Positions 1-7,545 of a DNA stretch of 14,898 bases are shown piece after piece (the first letter of the stretch is position 1; each line of letters starts with the position of its first letter). The stretch covers positions 1 through 14,898 of the forward strand of contig JANXVS010000366.1 in the NCBI GenBank assembly GCA_025351555.1, in the 5' to 3' direction. The DNA is from Pseudomonadota bacterium (GTDB taxonomy: Bacteria; Pseudomonadota; Gammaproteobacteria; Xanthomonadales; Rhodanobacteraceae). A program made the position numbers and the translations under genes. Below the pieces are notes generated by a model. It was not told where the DNA came from. It saw only the letters and a program-made list of their open reading frames with translations, and made no database searches.

Positions 1-767
1 GCAATGGCGCGAAGATGCTCCATGATGTCGCGGTTGTTGCTGGTCATGTCCACCAGGCGGGTGTCGATGTCGGCGACGCGCAGGCGCAACAGCGGCACGA
101 TGTTGGGATTGGACCGGAGCGCTTTCGCGGATTCGGCGATGCCCTGCTCGGACAGGCCAGTGCTGCACGGATAGTCGAGAATACCGTGGATGGCGGCGTA
201 GTCGCCGGTGCGGATATAGCGGTCGCCGCAGTTCTTTCCCAGCGCGCGCTGCACGTCGTTCGGCAGGCTCATGCGAACGGCCTCTCGGTAACGCGAGTCC
301 CTGCCCTCCCTGACCAGGTTATCAAAGGTGGGAATGTTGTAGAGCCGCATCGCGGTGTCGCGCAGGGCCTGGTCTCGGATCAGGCCGATGGCGCCGGTCG
401 AGATCAACTCGTCGTAGGTGGAACGGCGGCGTACTCGCTGTTTATATTGGGTGGCGCGGTAGGCGCTGACCAGCAGGGCTTCGTCCGACATCGCGGCCGT
501 GCCATCCAGTGCATTGACCGCCTGATTCGCGTTGGCCAGCACTTCGTTGCTGTAGGCGATCAGAAGCTGGTAGCCCCAGTCTTCTTCGCGCAGGTCGGCT
601 TTCAGGCGCTCGGTGAACACCGCGGATTGCTGGTCGGTGACCCGCTGCTGGTTCCAGTTCGACACCTGCATGCCGATGAAAACGCCGAGAACGACGATGA
701 CCAGTTCGATGGCGAACGCTGTCCACTGCTGTTGCTTGAGATGCTCGGCAGCGCGGCGCAGGATCAT
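1..767 (-). CDS. DUF6090-like single-pass membrane protein (C-terminus off window)
   Basis: This minus-strand reading frame is open from an ATG at 767 to the left edge: 255 complete codons and no stop, so the C-terminus is missing. It starts MILRRAAEHLKQQQW, followed by one hydrophobic helix at about residues 17-34 ending GVFIGMQVSNWNQ. The helix followed by a VSNWN box is the signature of the DUF6090-like membrane proteins, whose function is unknown. A coiled, charged stretch follows. Further on, residues 117-143 (STYDELISTGAIGLI and on) match the usual 'Y..L...G...L' core of that family. Cys180 and Cys201 could pair if this part is periplasmic. The start overlaps the stop of the upstream gene as ATGA, with an AAGGA ribosome site about 10 nt before it. 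It is a paralogue of the gene just upstream, with near-identical first 45 residues and diverged remainder. The family call is by motif memory; the role is unknown. Confidence 0.8.
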   Translation of the reverse strand, partial: MILRRAAEHLKQQQWTAFAIELVIVVLGVFIGMQVSNWNQQRVTDQQSAVFTERLKADLREEDWGYQLLIAYSNEVLANANQAVNALDGTAAMSDEALLVSAYRATQYKQRVRRRSTYDELISTGAIGLIRDQALRDTAMRLYNIPTFDNLVREGRDSRYREAVRMSLPNDVQRALGKNCGDRYIRTGDYAAIHGILDYPCSTGLSEQGIAESAKALRSNPNIVPLLRLRVADIDTRLVDMTSNNRDIMEHLRAI

Positions 768-1444
768 GGCTCGCGATCCTTATCAACGAAATCACCATAG
801 TCGGGACGGCAGGATCGTCCGGCATCTTTGGGCGTTTGAAACCTCTTCAGCAGACAGTTTGCTGCGTCGACAGTAACGGCGGAATCGGAGGCCCACTCGC
901 GCAATCGCTGCATATTCTGCTGGAACTCTGGTTTCAGATTTCCCCTCTCGTCATAAAATTTATCCGGATCGCCGGCGCGCGGCAGAATTTCGTTCTCCAC
1001 GAATTCGGAGTAACGGACAAACTTGACTCCGATGCCGTCAAGTTCGGAATAGTAGTAGCCAATTTCGAACATCAGGTTCGGATGGACGAGATCGGCAAGC
1101 CCTGATTGCTGCGCCACTTGCCACACGGATTTCGGCGGAGTGTCCGAACCCCTGAACCGCATGAAATAGGGTGCCGGCTTCTCGCCCCGCGCACGCGCCG
1201 CATCAAAGGCCGCAAGTCCCTTTGTGGCTTTATCGCCGTACGTTCGCGCAACCCGAATGTAATCGCGCATGTCGGCACGAAAAGCATCGAGAACCAGCGC
1301 TGTTCTCTCACGCTCGACCCGCGCCTGATTCCAGTTCGATACCTGCATGCCGATGAAGACGCCGACCACGACGATGACGAGTTCGATGCCGATCGCGGAC
1401 CAGTGCTGGTGCTTCATGTGTTCGATGACGCGGCGCAGGATCAT
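764..1444 (-). CDS. DUF6090-like single-pass membrane protein
   Basis: A complete 226-residue protein. A basic N-terminus (MILRRVIEHMKHQHW) is followed by a single hydrophobic helix at about 17-34 and the VSNWNQ box at 35-40, then a charged, probably coiled segment at 41-68. Residues about 106-133 (SVWQVAQQSGLADLV and on to YYSEL) align with the core of the neighbouring downstream paralogue. Cys197 and Cys212 near the C-terminus could form a disulfide in the periplasm. The start overlaps the stop of the preceding TPR gene (ATGA, 1441-1444) and has a good purine-rich ribosome site (AGGGTAGGG) about 4 to 12 nt upstream. The stop overlaps the next start in the same way. Translational coupling to the TPR array suggests it works with those proteins, which is inference. 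No enzymatic motif is seen. The relation to DUF6090 is from motif recognition, not a search. Confidence 0.85.
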   Translation of the reverse strand: MILRRVIEHMKHQHWSAIGIELVIVVVGVFIGMQVSNWNQARVERERTALVLDAFRADMRDYIRVARTYGDKATKGLAAFDAARARGEKPAPYFMRFRGSDTPPKSVWQVAQQSGLADLVHPNLMFEIGYYYSELDGIGVKFVRYSEFVENEILPRAGDPDKFYDERGNLKPEFQQNMQRLREWASDSAVTVDAANCLLKRFQTPKDAGRSCRPDYGDFVDKDREP

Positions 1445-3519
1445 GGTGCCCTACCCTTTTCCTGCGCTGCTTCGGCATCGGCGATGAGTTTCTGGAAGCG
1501 CGGGTCCTTGCGCAACGGGTCCCAAAGCGGATCGCGCTTGAGCCGTTCGACCGACACCGACTGGCCCGCCGGTATCGCCAGCATCTGGCCGAGCAGCTTG
1601 ATCGCTTCGTCAGGTGCGCCGGCATGGGCGTCGATCTCGGCGAGGCCCTCGAGCTGGTAGATGCCGAAGTACTTGTCATTGGCCAGCGGGAACACCTCAG
1701 TGGCCCGCCGCGCGGCCGCGATCGCCTCGGCATTCCGACCGAGGCAGACCATCACCCAACTCGTCTGCTGCAGCAGGCTGAGCGAGTCCGGTTGCTGCTG
1801 CGCTTGGGCCGTCAGCAACGGCGCCAGCGCGGCGCATTCAGACTGGACCGACTCTCGGCGTCCGGCGATCACCTGGATCGCCACGCGCGCGACGCGTTGC
1901 GTCAGCCGCTCCTCCTCGCTGTCCTGCGGTGCCGATTCCCATTGCTTGAGCGCCGCGTCAAACTTGCGTTCGAACAAGTCCGGATACACACGCGGATTGA
2001 CCAAGTTGAACAGATCGCCCGCCAGCAGGTTGTGGTAGGCAATTCGCCACAGAGGCAACGGGTCGAATGCCTTGCGCGCGCCGGCCACGTCGCCGAACCC
2101 GAACAGGCGGCTGCGCAACAGGAAGTCCTGACCGTTTGTATCATCGACGCTGATGGCGCGCGCGCGCATGAATTGCGCGTCCGCTTCCGCGTAGCGCCGG
2201 AGGATCAACAGGGTGGTGCCGAGTTCGTCGATCTCGATGTTGCTGCGCGGCGAAATCTCGATGACGCGCTGCAACGACACCAGCGCCTCGGCCCAGTGGC
2301 CCAGACGGCGATCGACATAGGCGATACCCGCAAGCGCATCGGTATTGTTGGGCGCAAGTCGTATGGTGTGCTCGAATTCCGTCGTCGCCTCGGCGTAATG
2401 GCGAAGGCCCCAATAGTTGTAGAAACCAAGCGCTGCGTGCGCCACGGGCAGTTCGGGTGCCAGTGCTAATGCGCGATCGATCCAGGTCTTGAGCTGCGCC
2501 AGTTCGGAAGTACTCAGGCGCCGAGTGGTCCAGTGCAGCGATAGCTGGTTGTAGCCGCGGCGCGCATACGCCAGCGCGAAACCAGGATCGAGCGCGATTG
2601 CCTTCTGGAACTCGCTATCAGCCGCCGCGTAGTCGACGAACTCGTTGGTTTCGAAGGCCCGATACAGCTGAACCTCGGCACGCAGGTAGTGATCGTAGGC
2701 TTCGGGGTTTTCGGTCGGTGCCTGCGAAAGCGCCTTCGTCTCCTGCGGCGACATTTTTGCCTTGAGCACGTCGGCGATCTGTTGCGCGACCTCGCTTTCC
2801 ACCGCGAACACATTCTTGAGATCGCGGTCGTAGGTCTGCGCCCACACGTGGGTGTCGCTGCGTGCGTCGATCAACTGCACGTTGACGCGCACCGCGTCGC
2901 CAGATTTCTGTACGCTGCCTTCGACGATGTGCGCGGCGCCTAGCTCGGTCCCGACCGTGCGCAGATTGTCCGGCCGGCTCGCGTAGCGCTTGGTGGACGT
3001 GCGCGAGATCACCTTCAGATCGGCGATGCCGGCCAGCCGCGTCAGGATTTCGTCCTGCATGCCTTCGGCGAAATAGGCGTTGGCCTTGTCGTCCGACAGA
3101 TTCTCGAACGGCAACACGGCAATGGATTTCTCCGGGACCGCCGCAGGCGCCGGCGATGATGACGGCAGCGGCGCCGTGCTCGTCTGGCTTGCCGTCACCG
3201 TGGCCGGCGACGCTTCGGGCGCACGCTGCGCCACGCGCCAGAGCAGACCGCCGCCAATCGCCAGCAGCAACGCAAGAATGAGCAGCTCAGTTCCCGTCGC
3301 GCGCTGCGCACCGCGCTCGCCGTGATACCACGCGAGCACAAGCGTCACGAAGAACCCGACCGCGAGCACGACGATGAGACCGCGTTCGATCAACTCTGGC
3401 CAGCCGAAGCGCTGCGCCACGATATCGAGCCCTTGCAGCAGCGCAAATCCTGCTGCCACGTAGGCCACGGCCCATTGCACCAGCTTGCGTTCACGCAGGC
3501 GCTGCAGGAAATCGTTCAT
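1441..3519 (-). CDS. Membrane-anchored TolB-like/TPR protein, type-A anchor (seventh paralogue)
   Basis: A 692-residue protein. A basic N-terminus (RLRERK) precedes hydrophobic segments at about 13-32, 46-64 and 78-93; the loop WYHGERGAQR lies between the last two. A Pro/Ser/Thr/Ala-rich linker covers 98-129. A TolB-amino-terminal-like (FlgO/COG5616-type) domain follows at about 131-256, with SIAVLPFENLS, EILTRLA, ISRTST, EGSV and the HVWAQTYDR block. TPR-type repeats begin at NPEAYDHYLRAE (about 271) and are clear to about 460, with further repeats near 590-660; the protein ends in the family motif DPLWDPLRKDPRF. With three helices and a cytoplasmic N-terminus, the soluble part should be periplasmic. 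The anchor matches the genes at 7542 and 12853, but the TolB-like domain matches the gene at 3516, so this gene looks recombinant. Starts and stops overlap neighbours by ATGA. Likely a protein-binding scaffold or sensor; ligand unknown. Confidence 0.9.
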   Translation of the reverse strand: MNDFLQRLRERKLVQWAVAYVAAGFALLQGLDIVAQRFGWPELIERGLIVVLAVGFFVTLVLAWYHGERGAQRATGTELLILALLLAIGGGLLWRVAQRAPEASPATVTASQTSTAPLPSSSPAPAAVPEKSIAVLPFENLSDDKANAYFAEGMQDEILTRLAGIADLKVISRTSTKRYASRPDNLRTVGTELGAAHIVEGSVQKSGDAVRVNVQLIDARSDTHVWAQTYDRDLKNVFAVESEVAQQIADVLKAKMSPQETKALSQAPTENPEAYDHYLRAEVQLYRAFETNEFVDYAAADSEFQKAIALDPGFALAYARRGYNQLSLHWTTRRLSTSELAQLKTWIDRALALAPELPVAHAALGFYNYWGLRHYAEATTEFEHTIRLAPNNTDALAGIAYVDRRLGHWAEALVSLQRVIEISPRSNIEIDELGTTLLILRRYAEADAQFMRARAISVDDTNGQDFLLRSRLFGFGDVAGARKAFDPLPLWRIAYHNLLAGDLFNLVNPRVYPDLFERKFDAALKQWESAPQDSEEERLTQRVARVAIQVIAGRRESVQSECAALAPLLTAQAQQQPDSLSLLQQTSWVMVCLGRNAEAIAAARRATEVFPLANDKYFGIYQLEGLAEIDAHAGAPDEAIKLLGQMLAIPAGQSVSVERLKRDPLWDPLRKDPRFQKLIADAEAAQEKGRAP
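3300..3345 (-). repeat. 46-bp stretch identical to 14460-14505 (anchor patch)
   Basis: This plus-strand stretch, beginning cgcgctgcgcaccgcg, is base-for-base the same as 14460-14505, some 11 kb away in the first gene of the array. It encodes the LAWYHGERGAQR part of the type-A anchor. The third type-A gene (near 9121-9170) is clearly diverged in the same part. This fits gene conversion or a recent exchange between the first and seventh paralogues. Confidence 0.8.
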
Positions 3520-5591
3520 GGATGCGCAGCCTTGTCGTCGTTCGCGTGTTCTTCAAGCAGCTTCTGGAAGCGCGCATCCTTGCGCAGCGGGTCCCAGGCC
3601 GGGTCGGTGCGCAGCGACGCGGTGGACACTTCGCGGCCTGCCGGTATGGCCAGCAATTGTTCGATGTGGTTCAAAGCCGATTCGGTCTCGCCGACCTGCG
3701 CTTCGATCTTTGCCAGCCGCGTGAGATAGAAAACCCCACCCACCATATCCCGAGACAGCGGCAGCAGATCGGCTGCCCGGCGCGCGGCTGCCAAGGCGGC
3801 ATCTGTTTGTCCGAGCCCGGCATAAACATCCGCGAGATTGCTTTGTATACCAGGCTGCTCGCGCGGCGATCCCTGCAATACCTTCTGCGCGGCGAGAAAC
3901 GCGGCGCGCGCCGGTCCGGTTTCGCCTTTGCGCGCCAGCGCCTGTCCGCGCAACAGCATCGCCGGAATCAAGACATTGCTTTTGTTGTCGAGCAGCCACG
4001 TCGGCGCCTTTGCAATCGCCGCGAGCGCCGCATCGGGTTGGCGCATCACCAGCGCAAGATCGAAGCGTGCCAGCGACGCGGAACCTTGCGGATCGTAGTT
4101 CGCAGGAATCGACGCCAGCGAGCGGCTCGTTCCTTCGAGGTCGCCGCGCATCCGCAGCGCAGTTGCTCGATAGACTTGCGCATCGATGCTATCCGGTGCC
4201 AGGGCCAGCGCGCGATCGCAGGCCGCCACGGCTTCGGCGTAGCGGCGCAATTCCATCAACGTGGAACCAACATCACCGGGCAGTTTGGTATTGCGCGGAT
4301 CGAGCGCAGCCGCTTGTTCAAACTCGGATACCGCCTGCAACAGCTTGCCCTGCCGGCGGTGCACATAGGCCATCGCCGCAATGACGTTGGCGTCGGGAAG
4401 ACCCGCGCGCGCGATGGCGAACTCGGCCAGTGCCGCCGCGTAGTCGAGGTGTCCCCAATAATGGACATAGCCCATGGCCAGGTGCGCTTGCGGCAGATTC
4501 GGCTGCAGCGCCAGTGCATGCGTCGCGGCGTCCTGTGCGGCATTGATCGCCTGCGGACTGGGATCCTTGCCGGTGAAATAGGCTTCGGCTTGCAGATAAG
4601 ACAGTCGCGCATAAGCCAGTGCGAAATCGGGATCGGCAACGATCGCACTCGCGTACAAATCTGCTGCCTTGCGTACCGAATCGGCAGGATCCTTCGCGGT
4701 GGCCGCATCAATTTGGTTGTTTAGATATTCGGCTCTCAGGAACAGATCGTAAGCCTCGGGATTCTGCGTCGGCACATTTGCGATGCGCGCGGATTCCTCC
4801 GGCAGCAACTGCGCCTTCAACGCTTCGGCGACTTTTTCCGCCACGTCGCTCTGCACCGCGAACACGTCCTTGAGATCGCGATCGTAGTTCTGCGCCCACA
4901 GATGACTGTCGTTGCGCGCATCGATCAACTGCAGGTTGATCCGCACCTTGCCATCAGCCCGCTGCACACTGCCTTCGAGCAGCGTCGCAACGCCGAGTTG
5001 CTCCGCGACGATCTTCAGATTCGGCGGATGGCTTGCGTACTGCTCGGTCGAGGTGCGCGAGATCACTTTCAGATCGTGAATGCCGGCCAGGCGGGTGAGG
5101 ATTTCGTCCTGCATGCCGGTGGCGAAATAGGCGTTCGCTTTTTCTTCGCTGAGATTCTCGAAGGGCAGCACGGCGATGGATTTGTTGCTGATGGGAACAG
5201 CGACGACTGCCGCATCGGTGGATGATGGTTTCGTCGTATTGGCGCTGGTGTTGCGCGGCGGCGTTTCAGCGCGGTACGACGGCTGACCCTTGAAGTACCA
5301 GACGAAGGCCAGGAGCGTGAGCACGGCCGCAATCAGCAGGATCGCGCGCGTACTGCGTGCACCGGATTCCGGCCTGACGCCGTTCGGCGTGATCTCGAAC
5401 GCCCACGCAAACACCAGCGCAATCGGAAATCCCAACAAGGCTACAAGTATAAAAATGCGCAACGCCCACGGCGGCGCATCGAACGCGGGGAACCCGATCG
5501 ACGCCGCCTGCACGGCGAGCCATGCGACCACAAGGTAGGCACCGCCCACCTTGAATACTTTGCGACGGGTCAGTTCGGCGAACAGGCTCAT
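3516..5591 (-). CDS. Membrane-anchored TolB-like/TPR protein, type-B anchor (sixth paralogue)
   Basis: A 691-residue protein starting MSLFAELTRRKVFKVG. Hydrophobic segments lie at about 14-31, 44-65 and 82-99; the type-B anchor carries the FPAFDAPPWALRIFILVA and FEITPNGV stretches. A Thr/Ser/Pro-rich linker runs 104-135, then the TolB-like domain at about 137-262 (SIAVLPFENLS, GMQDEILTRLAGI, ISRTST, LLEGSVQR, HLWAQNYDRDL). TPR repeats start at NPEAYDLFLRAE (about 277) and continue almost to the end, which is DPAWDPLRKDARF followed by a charged tail. The TolB-like part is closest to the downstream gene, while the anchor is closest to the gene at 9350. It is the only array gene preceded by a real gap (115 bp). 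A GAGGGA ribosome-site candidate lies about 11 nt from the ATG, a little far, so initiation may be weaker or independent here. Role unknown beyond likely periplasmic protein binding. Confidence 0.9.
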   Translation of the reverse strand: MSLFAELTRRKVFKVGGAYLVVAWLAVQAASIGFPAFDAPPWALRIFILVALLGFPIALVFAWAFEITPNGVRPESGARSTRAILLIAAVLTLLAFVWYFKGQPSYRAETPPRNTSANTTKPSSTDAAVVAVPISNKSIAVLPFENLSEEKANAYFATGMQDEILTRLAGIHDLKVISRTSTEQYASHPPNLKIVAEQLGVATLLEGSVQRADGKVRINLQLIDARNDSHLWAQNYDRDLKDVFAVQSDVAEKVAEALKAQLLPEESARIANVPTQNPEAYDLFLRAEYLNNQIDAATAKDPADSVRKAADLYASAIVADPDFALAYARLSYLQAEAYFTGKDPSPQAINAAQDAATHALALQPNLPQAHLAMGYVHYWGHLDYAAALAEFAIARAGLPDANVIAAMAYVHRRQGKLLQAVSEFEQAAALDPRNTKLPGDVGSTLMELRRYAEAVAACDRALALAPDSIDAQVYRATALRMRGDLEGTSRSLASIPANYDPQGSASLARFDLALVMRQPDAALAAIAKAPTWLLDNKSNVLIPAMLLRGQALARKGETGPARAAFLAAQKVLQGSPREQPGIQSNLADVYAGLGQTDAALAAARRAADLLPLSRDMVGGVFYLTRLAKIEAQVGETESALNHIEQLLAIPAGREVSTASLRTDPAWDPLRKDARFQKLLEEHANDDKAAHP
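5436..5480 (-). repeat. 45-bp patch shared with 10925-10969 (one mismatch)
   Basis: The plus strand here has caaggctacaagtataaaaa followed by tgcgcaa, a single differing base at 5463, then gcccacggcggcgcatc; 10925-10969 is the same apart from that base. In the coding sense it encodes the ALRIFILVAL part of membrane helix 2. It contains codons unusual for such GC-rich genes (ATT TTT ATA CTT GTA), kept identical in both genes. Confidence 0.75.
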
Positions 5592-5706
5592 GGGTCGAGT
5601 ATTCCCTCATGTGCTTCGGCCAGTAAATAGTTGAAAACCGTTCGGGCTGAGCCTGTCGAAGCCCTGTTGGAGCAGCAATAATGAAGATCGCCACCGAAGT
5701 TGATTT
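5592..5706. other. Only sizeable gap inside the array
   Basis: This 115-bp spacer separates the fifth and sixth paralogues. It holds a dispersed REP-like repeat at about 5639-5664 and a possible ribosome site for the downstream gene. I see no convincing promoter: the AT-rich TATTTA on the minus strand has no well-spaced -35 partner. No strong terminator with a T-run is visible either. Read-through transcription is therefore likely, though the repeat may affect mRNA stability or fold. Confidence 0.7.
5639..5664. repeat. REP-like dispersed palindromic repeat
   Basis: The core on the minus strand reads GGGCTTCGACAGGCTCAGCC followed by CGAACG. It is imperfectly palindromic (TTCG pairs with CGAA; GGGCT pairs with AGCCC). 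From general knowledge, versions of this core occur in many copies between genes in proteobacterial genomes, and often translate as GLRQAQPER in spurious ORFs. Only one copy lies in this window, so the dispersed nature is knowledge, not observation. Confidence 0.6.
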
Positions 5707-7545
5707 TCACTTGTCGAACCCCCTTTTCCTCATCAACGCCGCGAAGCGTGGTTCCGAGCGAAGTGGATTGAAGATTCTGTCGCCCTTGAGATAAATCAGC
5801 CATTGCGAATCCGCGGCGTCGGCCTTCTCCAGGTAATCCAGCGCGCGCGCGCGATCGCCAAGGCCAAGGTATACGATCGCCAGGTTGAATGGCGGCTTGT
5901 AACCGTGCAACGCTTTCTTTTCCAGTTCCTCGATCGCCGCCAGCGCGTGCGCTCGATCGCCCGAGGCCGCATACGCGTATCCGAGCCATGCGGTAACAAA
6001 CGGCGGCGACTCCATCGCTTGGGCTTTCTGGAATTCCGCAATAGCGTTACCAACCTTCCCCGCCTGGATATCTATCCACCCGTTTCCCCATGGAGCAAAG
6101 AAGAATGTCGGGTCCAGATCCGCTGACCTCCTCGCCGCCTCTTTGGCCGCTTGATATTTACCTTGCCAGGCAAGCGCCATGAGATTGTCTATCGGGATTT
6201 GCGGGTCCAGCGGATCCAGTTCGGCCGCGCGCTTGCCCTCGGCCTCCGATTCTTCGAACCGTCCCTGAAACGCAAGCCCCAGGCCGAACTGATCGTGCGC
6301 AAACGCGTAATTGGGATTGAGTGTGAAGGCCCGGCGAAATTCGCGCTCCGAGCCCGCCCAATCAAACTGGTACCAGATTTTGTATACGGCAAGCGAGGTG
6401 TGAGCCTCGGCGGAAGCATCGTCGAGTTGTATCGCCTTCTCGGCCGCCGCTTTTGCCTTGGGCTTGGCTTCCGCTGCGGTAATCACGCCCTCGTTGAACG
6501 CGGCCCAAAGGTAGGCGTCTGACAGCCCCGAGTATGCCGGCGCGAAATTCGGATCCAATTTCACCGCCTGCTCGAACAGCGCAATCGCCTTGCTCAGATT
6601 TTCGTCGCTCGGGCGGTTGAAGAAATACCGGCCCTTCAAATAGGCATCGTGTGCCTCGGGAATTACGGTGCGCGCGCTCGTCAACCGTGACTGCTCGCTC
6701 GGAGTCAATCGAACATTGATCTCTTGTGCGATGGCCGACGCCAGTTCATTCTGCAACGCGAGCACATCGCGCGAGTTGCGCTCGAAGCTCTTGGCCCACA
6801 GGTGCTTGTCCGCCCGCGCGTCGATCAATTGCGCTGTGATCCGCACCTTGTCGCCGACTCTAAGCACCGAGCCTTCCAGAACCGCATCTACATTGAGCAT
6901 TTTGGCGATCTCGGGAGTCGCAGGCCGATGCTCGCCTTCGAACTGCATCGTAGAGCCGCGCGAGATGACGCGCAGTTGGCTGATGATCGCCAGGTCGGTC
7001 GTCAATTCATCGGTCATGCCCTCCGCGAAGTAGTCCTGACCGGGATCGCCCGAATAATTGTCGAGCGGAAGCACGGCAATCGATCGGATCGCATGAGGCC
7101 CCACGGAAACGGAGTCAGAGTCTTTTTCCGGCCGCTGGTCCGATGCCTGCACGCCAGTCTTTGCGGCGGAAAGAGACTCCGACCCCGTTTGCCGTTGCGG
7201 CGCGAGCACGAATTTGTCGACGGCAAAGTATACAAGTGCAAGAATCAGCACCGCAATGATCAGCCGATCCATGCGCCGCGCCGTCTGCGGCGCGATCGAT
7301 TCTTCCGGTTTCACCTCGGCGTCGCGCTTGATTCCCTGCGGCGTCAATTCGAACACCCAGCTGAATATCAGCATCGGCACGAAGCCCAGAGCCAGCGCAA
7401 CGATCAATGCGCGCAACACCCAGCCGGGTACCTCGAACGCAGGGAATACCGTGCTCGCCACCTGCGTCAGCAGCCAGGCGCCGACGAGATACAACCCCGC
7501 CATGCGGATGACGTTGCGGCGACGCAGTTCGGCGAGCAGGTTCAT
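5707..7545 (-). CDS. Membrane-anchored TolB-like/TPR protein, type-B anchor with palindromic insert (fifth paralogue)
   Basis: A 612-residue protein starting MNLLAELRRRNVIRMAG. Hydrophobic segments lie at about 14-33, 44-64 and 94-110, with FELTPQGIKRD after the second; this is the widespread version of the anchor. Residues 120-145 of the linker (TGSESLSAA to EKDSD) are encoded by a 76-bp palindromic element. The TolB-like domain at about 155-280 is the most divergent of the seven: SIAVLPLDNYS, GMTDELTTDLA, ISRGSTMQFEG, VLEGSVLRVGDKVRI and HLWAKSFER. TPR repeats run from IPEAHDAYLKGRYFF (about 292) to the C-terminus, with several clear LDPNFAPAY-type units, and the end is SEPRFAALMRKRGFDK. 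The start overlaps the upstream stop (ATGA) and has a strong GGGGAAG ribosome site 5 nt before the ATG. It is the last gene of the tightly packed upstream block. Role unknown; likely a periplasmic scaffold or sensor. Confidence 0.9.
   Translation of the reverse strand: MNLLAELRRRNVIRMAGLYLVGAWLLTQVASTVFPAFEVPGWVLRALIVALALGFVPMLIFSWVFELTPQGIKRDAEVKPEESIAPQTARRMDRLIIAVLILALVYFAVDKFVLAPQRQTGSESLSAAKTGVQASDQRPEKDSDSVSVGPHAIRSIAVLPLDNYSGDPGQDYFAEGMTDELTTDLAIISQLRVISRGSTMQFEGEHRPATPEIAKMLNVDAVLEGSVLRVGDKVRITAQLIDARADKHLWAKSFERNSRDVLALQNELASAIAQEINVRLTPSEQSRLTSARTVIPEAHDAYLKGRYFFNRPSDENLSKAIALFEQAVKLDPNFAPAYSGLSDAYLWAAFNEGVITAAEAKPKAKAAAEKAIQLDDASAEAHTSLAVYKIWYQFDWAGSEREFRRAFTLNPNYAFAHDQFGLGLAFQGRFEESEAEGKRAAELDPLDPQIPIDNLMALAWQGKYQAAKEAARRSADLDPTFFFAPWGNGWIDIQAGKVGNAIAEFQKAQAMESPPFVTAWLGYAYAASGDRAHALAAIEELEKKALHGYKPPFNLAIVYLGLGDRARALDYLEKADAADSQWLIYLKGDRIFNPLRSEPRFAALMRKRGFDK
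7111..7186 (-). repeat. 76-bp palindromic element inside a coding region (degraded copy)
   Basis: Left arm 7111-7130 and right arm 7167-7186 are inverted repeats of 20 bp (17 of 20 matching by eye) around a 36-bp loop. Arm core on the minus strand: GGGGTCGGAGTC, against GGGGTCAGAGTC in the other copy. It aligns without gaps with 14308-14383, with the same arms, loop length and reading frame. It encodes the linker between the third membrane helix and the TolB-like domain. Confidence 0.8.

Noticed and set aside
15..800. Plus-strand open frame of 261 codons at the left edge
   Set aside because: The opposite strand encodes the DUF6090-like protein with a membrane helix and VSNWN box in an open frame to the edge; the plus-strand translation has no such features.
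442..825. Minus-strand ORF of 127 codons
   Set aside because: It is a different frame of the DUF6090-like genes, overlaps their junction, and its Arg/His-rich translation shows no features.
3522..4724. Plus-strand open frame of 400 codons
   Set aside because: It is antisense to the sixth paralogue's TPR region and has no recognisable features of its own.
5443..5455. TATAAAA-like box on the plus strand
   Set aside because: It falls inside the codons for a conserved membrane helix and is repeated in the third paralogue for that reason; no gene starts downstream on that strand.
5266..5694. Minus-strand ORF starting in the gap with GLRQAQPERF
   Set aside because: The start is the translated REP-like repeat, and the rest is a shifted frame of the sixth paralogue.
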